From assembly GCA_033344795.1 (NCBI GenBank), contig JAWPMS010000001.1:186001-250000 (forward strand): a DNA stretch of 64,000 nt, in the 5' to 3' direction. Every line of letters starts with the position of its first letter. The first letter of the stretch is position 1. Both the position numbers and the translations under genes were made by a program. This DNA is from SHLQ01 sp033344795 (GTDB lineage Bacteria; Actinomycetota; Acidimicrobiia; Acidimicrobiales; SHLQ01). The notes beneath the pieces were generated by a model, which worked only from the letters and a program-made list of their open reading frames with translations, searched no databases and was not told the origin of the DNA. This document shows positions 1 to 8,280 of this stretch, piece by piece.

Positions 1-701
1 CGCACAGCGGCAAACCGGCTGGATCGTTCGGCAAGCTGGCTGCTTTCAGCTTCAACGGAAACAAACTCGTGACGACAGGTGGCGGAGGTGCGCTCGTCGG
101 TCCATCAGAACTGGTCGAACGCGCCCGATACCTCGCATCGCAAGCCCGCGAGGCAGCCGTGCACTTCGAACACGGAGAGATCGGGTATGCGTACCGACTC
201 TCGAACCTCTCGGCCGCGCTGGGAAGCGCGCAACTCGAACGTCTCGATCTCTTGGTCGCACGAACCCGCGTGGTCCATCGCCGCTACATGAGCGAACTCG
301 GTCGCCTCGAGGGTGTCGAAGTCATGAGTCAGGACCGCGACGGACGGGGCAATGGTTGGCTCTCGGTCGTCGAGCTTGATCAACAACTCCTGCCGTCACC
401 GGCCGCCGTTTGTGGTGCACTCGCAGCTGTCTCGATCGAAGCTCGTCCAGCGTGGAAGCCAATGCATCTACAGCCCCTGTACAGCGACTCGCCGATGACC
501 GGTGGCGCGTCAGCGGAGCTTCACTACTCGCGAGGCATCTGTCTCCCGAGCGGCTCTTCGCTCACCGTCGAGCAGCAGACTCGGGTGATCGCTGCATTCA
601 CCGAAGCCGTCAGCTCCGAGAAGACCACCGACCTCACGACGAAGATCGATCTACGCGGATCAATGACCGAACACGATCACGCGGACGTTCAAGCCGCTTA
701 G
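1..701 (+). CDS. DegT/DnrJ/EryC1/StrS family PLP-dependent aminotransferase, 5' end outside the window
   Basis: This is the C-terminal part of a sugar aminotransferase; the reading frame is open from base 3 and the start lies before the window. The segment FSFNGNKLVTTGGGG (bases about 45-90) is the classic active-site loop, and the Lys at 63-65 is the expected Schiff-base lysine for pyridoxal phosphate. Further family signatures are YRLSNLSAALGSAQLERL and RPAWKPMHLQP, the latter resembling PglE/LegC-type enzymes that aminate UDP-keto-sugars for glycan or surface polysaccharide synthesis. The last residues (about the final 25, polar) look like a divergent tail. The substrate cannot be read from this fragment. 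The stop overlaps the convergent gene at 698 by 4 bases. Confidence 0.9.
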   Translation, partial: HSGKPAGSFGKLAAFSFNGNKLVTTGGGGALVGPSELVERARYLASQAREAAVHFEHGEIGYAYRLSNLSAALGSAQLERLDLLVARTRVVHRRYMSELGRLEGVEVMSQDRDGRGNGWLSVVELDQQLLPSPAAVCGALAAVSIEARPAWKPMHLQPLYSDSPMTGGASAELHYSRGICLPSGSSLTVEQQTRVIAAFTEAVSSEKTTDLTTKIDLRGSMTEHDHADVQAA

Positions 702-1315
702 AGTCTCGCGACCTCGGCGACGTCAGGACAGTCAGCTCGCCACGAATCGACCGGCAGAAGTCCGTCGGGACCAATCAGATCGTCGAACGTGGCGAGGTCG
801 AGTATCTCGACCTCGCGCGAGTCGTCAGCCAGCCCATTTCGATCGAGGTAGCTACGCCACAACAACTGGGGAAGCCGCGTCCCGCGAGGGGTGACCAGTG
901 CAACCGAACGTCCGGCGCTCCGTGCAGTGGCGATCCAGGCCGTGGTCCCGACGGGTACAAGTGCACGCGAAGGCCCTGAAATCAACGAGTCGATCACGTC
1001 GGTGCCACCTGACTCGGCGACCGCGAGTTCCTCGGCGAGATCGACCGTCCGGTCTTGTTCCAACGACTCTGCGAACCGCCATCCAGCGTCGACGGGCTCC
1101 AGCGCGTGCACCATGTGGGCGGCTAGAGCGAGTAGACCAGCCGATTCGGGCTGTCGAACGATCAGCTGGCGAAGGGCCACGAGCATCGGTCCCGGCTGGC
1201 CAGCGAACGCCCCGAGAGCGGGAACAGATTCGGCCACGAGTATTCGGTCGGGCGCGGACCCCGCGCGGGCAACATACCGAAGCCGTTCCATTGGGTGCAC
1301 AACGCGACGATACAT
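698..1315 (-). CDS. Conserved actinobacterial protein of unknown function
   Basis: Protein of about 205 residues without signal peptide or membrane segment. I recognise the N-terminal MERLRYVARA block as typical of an uncharacterised actinobacterial family, but no catalytic motif is visible and I assign no function. A middle stretch SGPSRALVPVGTTAWIAT is hydrophobic and Gly-rich, as in a Rossmann-like strand-loop, which is only an impression. Three in-frame ATGs (1336, 1315, 1291) could serve as start; none has a clear Shine-Dalgarno. I chose 1315 because it keeps the conserved block with a short leader. The gene is divergent from 1354 and converges on the aminotransferase, overlapping it by 4 bases. 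Confidence 0.7.
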   Translation of the reverse strand: MYRRVVHPMERLRYVARAGSAPDRILVAESVPALGAFAGQPGPMLVALRQLIVRQPESAGLLALAAHMVHALEPVDAGWRFAESLEQDRTVDLAEELAVAESGGTDVIDSLISGPSRALVPVGTTAWIATARSAGRSVALVTPRGTRLPQLLWRSYLDRNGLADDSREVEILDLATFDDLIGPDGLLPVDSWRADCPDVAEVARL

Positions 1316-1353
1316 GGGTGCGGAGGCGGTTCGCATCCGCTACCGTTTCGGCC

Positions 1354-1833
1354 GTGGCAACACTCGACGGTGACCCAGAACTCGATCCACTCAACGGCGA
1401 CGCACGGCCATTCTCGGACTGGTTGACGACCTTTCCCATGCTCGTGGCGGTCATCGACCCGTACACGCACGAGAGTGCCTGGTTGCTCGACACGATCAAG
1501 CGCGTGTTTCATCACTACCGCGGCGCCGGTGTACGCAACGTTTGGCTCGCAACCGGCCCCGCTGATGGTGTGAAGGGTTTCCTTGGACCATATGCAGAGG
1601 AATTCCTCACCTTTGCGGACCCAGATCGCGCTGCGGCCAAGGCACTCGGGGTAACGACGCTCCCTGCGCTGGTGCTGGTGAAACAAGACGGTTCGATTGC
1701 TGCGTCTGCCCAGGGCTGGGACCCCGTTGCATGGAGTGAGGTTTCCGAGGCCCTCGAGGAGCTCACGGATTGGACGCCTGTTTCGGTTCCCGGTCCCAAG
1801 GATCCTGCTCCGTATGCGGGAACGCCCATCTGA
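1354..1833 (+). CDS. Thioredoxin-fold protein without CxxC
   Basis: Protein of 159 residues starting at GTG 1354; the frame stays open upstream only as antisense to the neighbouring gene. The C-terminal half has a thioredoxin-like pattern: a beta-strand, then ALGVTTLPALVLVKQDGSI, where TLPA is the cis-proline loop, then a final helix. The usual CxxC redox pair is absent; the corresponding region reads IDPYTHESAWLLD. A thiol-disulfide reaction is therefore unlikely and a binding or scaffold role is more plausible (inference). No signal peptide, so probably cytoplasmic. The gene starts close to the divergent gene ending its start at 1315, so the two promoters must overlap. Confidence 0.7.
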   Translation: MATLDGDPELDPLNGDARPFSDWLTTFPMLVAVIDPYTHESAWLLDTIKRVFHHYRGAGVRNVWLATGPADGVKGFLGPYAEEFLTFADPDRAAAKALGVTTLPALVLVKQDGSIAASAQGWDPVAWSEVSEALEELTDWTPVSVPGPKDPAPYAGTPI

Positions 1834-1857
1834 GTCGTCGGTCGACGACCGACTGCC

Positions 1858-3204
1858 TCATGCGCAGGAAGTCACCCGAATGAGTTCTGCGGTCGGGTAG
1901 AACACCTCGCGCCCGGCGGCACGTCGTGACCACTCCTCGAGCGCCAACGCGTAGTTGTCGAGCGCATCGGGATTGTCCGCTTCGACGTGGATCCGGACAC
2001 ACGTCTCGGAATCGGTACGCCAGGCAACGTATTGATCGCCTCCCCATCCGTCTGCGAGCTGGCGACCCTCGGCTACGCCGAAGACGTCGGCAAACAGGGC
2101 CGCCCACGCAGCCTCTCCCCAAAGACCGGACTCAAAGACCGTGCCGTCCGCCACGGGCGCATCTATTGCTCCATCGGCAGCCGACCCCAACAGGAATACA
2201 TCCGGATCGATCACGGCCTCGGACGTCGCCGGAGGATCCGCGAACGCCCCATCGAGCTGCGAGACACCACCGGCCCACAATGCCTCGGCGAAGGTCTCCC
2301 CGTCTCGGTAACGCCCGAATTGGAGCTCGAGGAACGAATCGGTGAACTCCGACGAAGAGACGGTTCGGGGCAGAGCCTGGCGAACTGCGGTCTCCTCGTC
2401 CCTCTCCGCCTCGGTCAGGGACGCGCGGTAGCGTCCCTCGATCACTCGTGCAGAACCTTCGAGTAGGGCGGAGAACGTCCAGTCGATCTCATCATCGCGT
2501 TCGTCGTATTCGTCTCGATCGATCCCAAAGACTTGATCTTCCAACGCGTGCACGAGTTCATGTACCAAAACGGTTTTCGTGAACGCGGTGATCTCATCAG
2601 AACGAAGCACGATGTCGCCTCGATCCGGGTCGTAGTAGCCGAGCACGCCAGCGTCGCCGAACCGCATCCAGATCTCCTCGAGCGAATCGGAGCCCTCGAG
2701 GATCCCCATCGCACGATAGATATCGGTGAAATTCTCGTAGTCGTCTGCGTCTTCCTCCGCACTTCGCGCAATCGTGGCGTTCCACTCGTTCGTGAACGCC
2801 GCACCATCGAGCATCGTCACCTGTGGCCGGGTGACGAACTCGTGTCCGCGCTCTTCTTCGACGAAGGCGATCAGCTCGTCAAGCAACCTCGACAACTCGG
2901 TCGATTCGCTGTCCGCCGGCGGGTCCGACTCGGGATTTTCATCGACGGTTACGCCCGGTTCGGGCTCACCGTCTGACGAATCGTTCGGGAGCGGCGTTTC
3001 GGGCTGCTCGAACGCGAGCGCATCCGCGTCGAGTGGATCGATCGGCGTGGACTCATCTTCGGCTGGCCCACGAAGAATGCGAGCACCCGTCGCCGAGCTG
3101 TCATCGATGGCGCCGCTGTCTGGGCTCGCGTCGACGTCGGCAACACTAGACGAGCACGCCGTCGACAGCACCGCTGCGACGAGAAGGGTCAGAACGGCGC
3201 GCAT
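1858..3204 (-). CDS. Lipoprotein with HExxH zinc-metallopeptidase-like motif
   Basis: Protein of 448 residues. Residues 1-17 form a lipoprotein signal ending in a lipobox (LSTAC), so the mature protein should be tethered outside the membrane through Cys17. Residues 18-105 are an acidic, Asp/Glu/Pro/Ser-rich spacer. The rest is folded, and HELVHALEDQ at about 215-224 is an HExxH zinc site preceded by LGYYDPDRGDIVLRS, a combination seen in a family of uncharacterised actinobacterial putative proteases. A third zinc ligand is not assigned. Substrate is unknown. The start ATG at 3204 is the only one that gives the signal peptide. It is divergent from bpa at 3312. Confidence 0.75.
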   Translation of the reverse strand: MRAVLTLLVAAVLSTACSSSVADVDASPDSGAIDDSSATGARILRGPAEDESTPIDPLDADALAFEQPETPLPNDSSDGEPEPGVTVDENPESDPPADSESTELSRLLDELIAFVEEERGHEFVTRPQVTMLDGAAFTNEWNATIARSAEEDADDYENFTDIYRAMGILEGSDSLEEIWMRFGDAGVLGYYDPDRGDIVLRSDEITAFTKTVLVHELVHALEDQVFGIDRDEYDERDDEIDWTFSALLEGSARVIEGRYRASLTEAERDEETAVRQALPRTVSSSEFTDSFLELQFGRYRDGETFAEALWAGGVSQLDGAFADPPATSEAVIDPDVFLLGSAADGAIDAPVADGTVFESGLWGEAAWAALFADVFGVAEGRQLADGWGGDQYVAWRTDSETCVRIHVEADNPDALDNYALALEEWSRRAAGREVFYPTAELIRVTSCA

Positions 3205-3311
3205 AGTTCAGTATCGGCCATTCGAGGGAAAACCTTTCGTTCGGGAACTGAGGGCAGAGGGCTCGGTGTGACCAATACACTCATGACCAAGACATGGAGG
3301 TCGCAGAGACG

Positions 3312-3833
3312 ATGAGTGAAACCACCGAGCACGCAGTCGAAGAGTCGGGCGCCGCGCCAGCCGGGGCTGAAGAGGCCGTCACCGACGTTTCGGCCATCAC
3401 CGATGCCGCCAAGCTCATTCGGCTTGGCACCATGACGCAGTCGTTGATGACGGAGGCCCGAGAGGCTCCGCTCGACGAAGCAGGACGATCCCTTCTTGCG
3501 AAGATCCACGGCGAGACCATGGAAGCGCTCGAGGACACCATGAGCGATGACCTTCTCGATGAACTTCGAGAGTTTCAGCTCTGCATCGACTGCAGCGATC
3601 AGCCGCCTTCCGAGGGCGAACTGCGTATCGCACAAGCACAGCTCGTCGGTTGGCTCCAGGGCTTGCATCAAGGATTCCAAGCAATGGCGATGGCGCAGCA
3701 GGCAGCAGCGATGCAGCAGCTCCAACAGCTCCAACAGCGTGGCGCAGCGGGTCCTCAGGGGCTGCCGTCAGGACAACCACCTGCGGCTCCCGAGGCAATC
3801 GACGCATCGAGCCGGCCCGGCACGTACCTCTAA
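3312..3833 (+). CDS. bpa: Bacterial proteasome activator (Bpa/PafE family, DUF2587)
   Basis: Protein of 173 residues. Bpa forms an ATP-independent ring that docks on the 20S proteasome and opens its gate for unfolded substrates; this is known for the mycobacterial homologue. Seen here: the conserved core ELRIAQAQLVGWLQGLHQG (about residues 104-122), preceded by LAKIHGETMEALEDTMSDDL, a Gln-rich helix end (QQLQQLQQR), and the C-terminal tail GTYL. The tail matches the GQYL-type hydrophobic-Tyr-X motif that inserts into the proteasome alpha ring. ATG 3312 is preferred over 3294 because GGAGG at 3296-3300 sits 11 bases before it. Its presence implies that the organism has a 20S proteasome, whose genes are not in this window. 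Confidence 0.9.
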   Translation: MSETTEHAVEESGAAPAGAEEAVTDVSAITDAAKLIRLGTMTQSLMTEAREAPLDEAGRSLLAKIHGETMEALEDTMSDDLLDELREFQLCIDCSDQPPSEGELRIAQAQLVGWLQGLHQGFQAMAMAQQAAAMQQLQQLQQRGAAGPQGLPSGQPPAAPEAIDASSRPGTYL

Positions 3834-3854
3834 CGTCGTCGCCCAGCGTTCGGT

Positions 3855-5177
3855 TTAGACCTCGCGGAGCGAGTCCGGTCCAAAGAAGGCTTGCCAGGCG
3901 AACCAAAACTCGTTTCGGTGTTGCAGCGATCCGAGTTGGGTCCCCGCGAGATCACCGTCTATGGCCGCGCCGACAATGGACCACGTCGAACCCGTCTGAT
4001 CGTCGACATAGGTGCCTGCATCAGTCGCGGTAAACGTGAGCGTCTGTCCATCGACAACAGGACTGTGCGCAACTGCCGACCCGATCGACTGCGAGGAAGC
4101 GATGTTGCGCTCATCGAGCGCATCGGCGGTGTCTCCGCCGAAGAAGACCACGATCGGTAACCCGCCGACCTCATCGTTGATGACCCGTTCAGCCTCGAGA
4201 CGTTCGAACGAGTACGAGGCGATCACATCTCCCTCGCTCACGCCCACCACCCGACTCAGCGGTGGAAGCCGATCGTCGGTTTCGCCGCCGAACAAGAAAG
4301 GCCGGTCGAGCGATGAGTAGCCCCCGTAGGGATTCACACCGTACGCACGCTGACCAAAGCCGCTCTCGGGAGAAAGCGACCTGCCATCGGGGAAGCTCTC
4401 GACAAACTGCGAGAACGACACGATCGAAGTCGGCACGCTCTCGAGTTGCGCGCCGGCGAACTCTCCCACGACCCCAACGCCAGTGATTTGCTGCCAGAGC
4501 GAGGTGGTTCCCTGGTCCCACATGACCAAGTCGCTGTTGCGAAGAAGCCCCGACACTCCGAACCGCAGTACCTCACCATTCACGCGTCGGTCATACGCGA
4601 TTGCGGTATTGCACAATGGACAGAAGGTGACCGCCACCGGCACATCGCCAAACGCGTCGTTCACGATCTCGTGACGAGTCAAGATCGACAGCGGATAGAA
4701 GCGGGCCTCCCCGTCGAGTTGCACGAGCGCTCCGGGCTCGCGACCGTCAACCCATTCCGCAGCACGTGCGACCGATTCGAAGACCGGTGTGTCGATCGGG
4801 GGGATGCCATCGCGAGGGTCTTGAGACCGCAACCCCGGTTGAAACTCGTTCCAGTCCTCAACCGTCCGTCGAGTCCAATCTGTCGGCCACGGATACCCGC
4901 CGAGGCTGCCTGGGTCGGCGTCTGCGTCGACGATCACATCAGCAGTTGTCGGGTCGAATTGCAGGCCACCGGTGAGGTCGAACGGTCCGTCGAGGTCTGG
5001 CGTGAACGTCGTCGTTGGGCCATCGAGGACCGTGGTCGTGGTGGCCGACTCGACGTCGGTCTCCACGGACACCGCAGGATCGGCTTCGTCGGAACTCGCC
5101 ACATCGTCGGCGCTCGAAGCGCACGCAGAAGCGACGACAGCCAGGCAGGTGAGAAAAATCGTGAGTCGGCGGGTCAT
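3855..5177 (-). CDS. DUF3179 domain lipoprotein
   Basis: Protein of 440 residues. The N-terminus is a lipoprotein signal with lipobox VASAC, followed by an acidic/Thr-rich linker of about 50 residues. The DUF3179 domain starts near IPPIDTPVFESV and shows the family hallmarks: a histidine in the PLSILTRHEIVND block, the Cys pair in VTFCPLCNTAIAYDR, and RNSDLVMWDQGTTSLWQQ. The biochemical role of DUF3179 is not established; the CxxC next to a conserved His suggests a metal or redox site (inference). The start at 5177 (MTRRL) gives a compact signal; an ATG five residues upstream at 5192 is possible. Convergent with bpa, divergent from 5297. Confidence 0.85.
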   Translation of the reverse strand: MTRRLTIFLTCLAVVASACASSADDVASSDEADPAVSVETDVESATTTTVLDGPTTTFTPDLDGPFDLTGGLQFDPTTADVIVDADADPGSLGGYPWPTDWTRRTVEDWNEFQPGLRSQDPRDGIPPIDTPVFESVARAAEWVDGREPGALVQLDGEARFYPLSILTRHEIVNDAFGDVPVAVTFCPLCNTAIAYDRRVNGEVLRFGVSGLLRNSDLVMWDQGTTSLWQQITGVGVVGEFAGAQLESVPTSIVSFSQFVESFPDGRSLSPESGFGQRAYGVNPYGGYSSLDRPFLFGGETDDRLPPLSRVVGVSEGDVIASYSFERLEAERVINDEVGGLPIVVFFGGDTADALDERNIASSQSIGSAVAHSPVVDGQTLTFTATDAGTYVDDQTGSTWSIVGAAIDGDLAGTQLGSLQHRNEFWFAWQAFFGPDSLREV

Positions 5178-5296
5178 GATGTGCCAACCCACCTCAGACG
5201 AGACAGCATTCCCTGCAACGGGAACCTTGCATTCCTCTTACCTCATTCCTCTTACCGAAGACGGCTGTGCGCGACGATGCCCGTTACCCTGTCGGA

Positions 5297-5677
5297 ATGG
5301 CTAAGACGGTTGATCTCTCTACTCGGATTCGCGCTGGTGCGAAGGTCCGGGCCACGGTCGATCTGCCGGGTGTCCCGCAAGGCACCACGGGCAAGGTCGC
5401 GATGTCCAACGGACTGACTTGGTTGCGGTACTGGGTTCGCTTCGACAACGGCGAACTGCTCAGCCATCTCGACCATGACGAGATCGTCATCAGTCGAGCG
5501 TGGGATCAGTTCTTCGCACACCAAGAGGCCGAAGCAGCAGCCGCCGAGGCGGGTGCCTCCGCCGAAGGCGGCGCGGCATCGGGTGGAGCAGCGGCCGCCG
5601 ACAACGCCTTCGGTGTTCCCCAATATCTTCTCGACCGCACGAAAGCTGCGCTCGAGAAGGCCGGCGTCACTCGTTAG
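5297..5677 (+). CDS. Small conserved protein with SH3/KOW-like fold, function unknown
   Basis: Protein of 126 residues. Residues about 10-60 contain KVRATVDLPGVPQGTTGKV and YWVRFDNGELLSHL, an all-beta pattern like a KOW or SH3-type barrel; residues about 80-105 are an Ala/Gly-rich low-complexity linker; the end (FGVPQYLLDRTKAALEKAG) is a short helix like those of small ribosome- or RNA-associated proteins. Function is not known to me. Start ATG 5297 (MAKTVD) is chosen over 5267, which would add ten residues with no homology-like character. Its stop at 5675-5677 lies immediately before the helicase gene and may be coupled to it. Confidence 0.7.
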   Translation: MAKTVDLSTRIRAGAKVRATVDLPGVPQGTTGKVAMSNGLTWLRYWVRFDNGELLSHLDHDEIVISRAWDQFFAHQEAEAAAAEAGASAEGGAASGGAAAADNAFGVPQYLLDRTKAALEKAGVTR

Positions 5678-5685
5678 GCCTCGCG

Positions 5686-8271
5686 ATCTCGCTTCTCGAC
5701 CACATCCCCTCGTCGGGAGCAGAACCGGACGAACTGATCGACGCGTTCGTCGACTACTCGACTTCGGCCGGTCTCGACCTCTACCCAGCACAGGAAGAGG
5801 CGATCCTCGAGATGCTCTCGGGGAATCACGTCATTCTCGCGACCCCCACCGGATCGGGTAAGTCGCTTGTCGGGATGGCGGGACACTTCGCGGCAATGGC
5901 AAAGGGCGAGCGGAGTTATTACACCGCACCCATCAAGGCACTGGTCTCGGAGAAGTTCTTTGCCCTGAGTCGCGAGCTCGGCTCGGACAATGTGGGAATG
6001 GTCACCGGCGACGCCGCGGTCAACCCGACGGCGCCGATCATCTGCTGCACGCAGGAGATCCTCGCCAACATCGCTCTCCGACGTGGAGCGAGCGCGGACA
6101 TCGGGCTCGCGGTGATCGATGAATTCCACTACTACTCGGACCCGCAGCGCGGCTGGGCATGGCAGGTACCACTACTCGAGATGCCACAGGTGCAGTTCCT
6201 GTTGATGTCGGCCACCCTCGGCCCCACGGAACGGTTCGAGACCGACCTCGAAGCTCGATCGGGAAGGCCGGTCGTGACCGTGTCGAGCACGGACCGGCCC
6301 GTGCCGCTCGACTTCGCGTGGCAGACCACCGCGATTCACGAGACCGTCGAGACGTTGCTGGAGACCGGCCGAGCTCCCATCTACGTCGTCTACTTCACGC
6401 AAAAGTCTGCCCTTGAAGCTGCACAGTCGTTCACCAGCCTCTCCATCTGCAGCAAGGAAGAAAAGGCTGCGATCCGCGAGGAGGTCGGCAACTTCCGATT
6501 CGACTCGCCGATCGGGAAAGACCTCAAGCGATTCCTGTCCCACGGTGTGGGCATCCATCACGCTGGGCTTCTTCCCAAGTACCGCCTGCTGATGGAGAAG
6601 CTGGCCCAGAAGGGCCTGCTGAAGGTCATCGTCGGCACGGACACGCTCGGGGTCGGAGTGAACGTTCCCATCCGAACCGTGCTCCTCACGCAACTGTTCA
6701 AGTACGACGGCCAGAAGGTTCGCATCCTCTCGGTTCGAGAGTTCCAGCAGATTTCTGGCCGGGCCGGCAGAAAGGGCTTCGACGATCAGGGCACCGTTTG
6801 GGTACAGGCACCACCACATGTGATCGACAACCTCGCCGCCGATCGCAAAGCCGCGGACGATCCGAAGAAGAAACGAAAGGTGCAAAAGAAGAAACCACCG
6901 GAGCGCGGCTACGCACATTGGACCGAAGACACGTTCACGAAGCTGGTGCACGGTTCACCCGAACCGATGTCATCGAGCTTCAACGTCACCCACCAGATGT
7001 TGCTCAATCTCCTCGACCGACCACCGATTCAGGGGCCGATGCCCCAGCCGGGTGGCTGCGATGCGGTGAAGCGACTCCTGCGAGACAACCACGAGACCAC
7101 CAAGGCCCAGCGTGGACACATCAAACGCACCATTTCGATGTATCGCTCGCTTCTCGACGCGGGCGTTGTCGAACACCTCGACGACCCCGATGAGGAGGGT
7201 CGACTCGTACGGGTGACACTCGATCTACAAGACGACTTCGCGTTGAACCAGCCGTTGTCACTGTTCGCGCTCGAAGTCATCGAGAAGCTTGATCGAGATG
7301 CTCCCGACCACGCACTCGACGTGGTCTCGGTGATCGAGTCAGTGCTCGAGAACCCGGGGGCGGTGCTCGCTGCCCAACTCGACAAGGCAAAGGGCGACCT
7401 CGTCGGCGAAATGAAGCGCAATGGTGTCGAGTACGAAGAGCGAATGGAACGACTCGAGACCGTCGAGTACCCCAAACCGCTCCGCGACGACCTGTACGAG
7501 GCGTTCAACGGCTTTCGTGCCCGCCATCCGTGGGTAGGGCAAGAGAACGTCAAGCCGAAGTCGGTCGTACGCGAGCTGTACGAACGGGTGATGAGCTTCA
7601 GCGAGTACGTCTCCGAATACGGCATGAAACGCAGCGAGGGTGTGGTTCTCCGATATCTGACCGACACCTACCGGGCGCTGATGCAAACCGTGCCCGACAG
7701 CGAAAAGACCGAAGAGGTCGTCGACATCATCGAGTGGCTGGGCGAGCTGGTTCGTCAGGTCGACTCGAGCCTGATCGATGAATGGGAGCGGCTGACAAAT
7801 CCCGAGCCTGATGAATCGCTGAGCGACTCCCGCTTCACCGTTATCGAGAGCGCTCCGCGCGACGTGACCTCCAACGCTCGGGCTTTCCAGGTCATGGTTC
7901 GCAACGAGGCATTTCGATGGGTGCAACTGCTCGAGCGTCGGAATCTCCAGGAACTTTCTCGCAGATCCGACCCTGAGCACGCCTCCGAGCTCGAACGTCC
8001 GCCATCGCCCTTGCGCCCGCTCGACCAAGTGGAGCGGATGGTGCAGGCGTACTACGACGAACACGACTCGGTCATGACGGGTCCCGAAGCACGGGGCGCC
8101 GACTTCTTCCAGCTCAGCGAGCCCGACGAGGAGGAGACCATTCCGGTCCGGCAGGTGGTGCGAGACCCGGAAGGCCACGACGAGTGGGGCATGTGCGGTT
8201 GGATCGACCTCCCTCGCTCGCGCGAGCTCGGCCAAGCCGTCCTGGTCTTCGACGAACTCCGACGCCTGTAA
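5686..8271 (+). CDS. DEAD/DEAH-box (Ski2-like) helicase, DUF3516 family
   Basis: Large RNA/DNA helicase of about 861 residues. Visible motifs: Q-motif-like YPAQEEAILE, Walker A ATPTGSGKS (Lys codon at 5860), DExH box DEFHYY (from 6118), SAT (motif III), a helicase C domain ending in QISGRAGRKGFD (motif VI), and a long C-terminal region of the DUF3516 type. The start is a problem. Homologues begin close to SLLDHIP, but between GTG 5500 and ATG 5812 there is no in-frame ATG, GTG or TTG. I set the start at ATC 5686, an unusual codon at the expected position; GTG 5500 would add 62 Arg-rich residues overlapping the previous gene, and ATG 5812 would remove the Q motif. The lipid kinase follows after 9 bases. 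Confidence 0.88.
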   Translation: MSLLDHIPSSGAEPDELIDAFVDYSTSAGLDLYPAQEEAILEMLSGNHVILATPTGSGKSLVGMAGHFAAMAKGERSYYTAPIKALVSEKFFALSRELGSDNVGMVTGDAAVNPTAPIICCTQEILANIALRRGASADIGLAVIDEFHYYSDPQRGWAWQVPLLEMPQVQFLLMSATLGPTERFETDLEARSGRPVVTVSSTDRPVPLDFAWQTTAIHETVETLLETGRAPIYVVYFTQKSALEAAQSFTSLSICSKEEKAAIREEVGNFRFDSPIGKDLKRFLSHGVGIHHAGLLPKYRLLMEKLAQKGLLKVIVGTDTLGVGVNVPIRTVLLTQLFKYDGQKVRILSVREFQQISGRAGRKGFDDQGTVWVQAPPHVIDNLAADRKAADDPKKKRKVQKKKPPERGYAHWTEDTFTKLVHGSPEPMSSSFNVTHQMLLNLLDRPPIQGPMPQPGGCDAVKRLLRDNHETTKAQRGHIKRTISMYRSLLDAGVVEHLDDPDEEGRLVRVTLDLQDDFALNQPLSLFALEVIEKLDRDAPDHALDVVSVIESVLENPGAVLAAQLDKAKGDLVGEMKRNGVEYEERMERLETVEYPKPLRDDLYEAFNGFRARHPWVGQENVKPKSVVRELYERVMSFSEYVSEYGMKRSEGVVLRYLTDTYRALMQTVPDSEKTEEVVDIIEWLGELVRQVDSSLIDEWERLTNPEPDESLSDSRFTVIESAPRDVTSNARAFQVMVRNEAFRWVQLLERRNLQELSRRSDPEHASELERPPSPLRPLDQVERMVQAYYDEHDSVMTGPEARGADFFQLSEPDEEETIPVRQVVRDPEGHDEWGMCGWIDLPRSRELGQAVLVFDELRRL

Positions 8272-8280
8272 TCTCACGCC

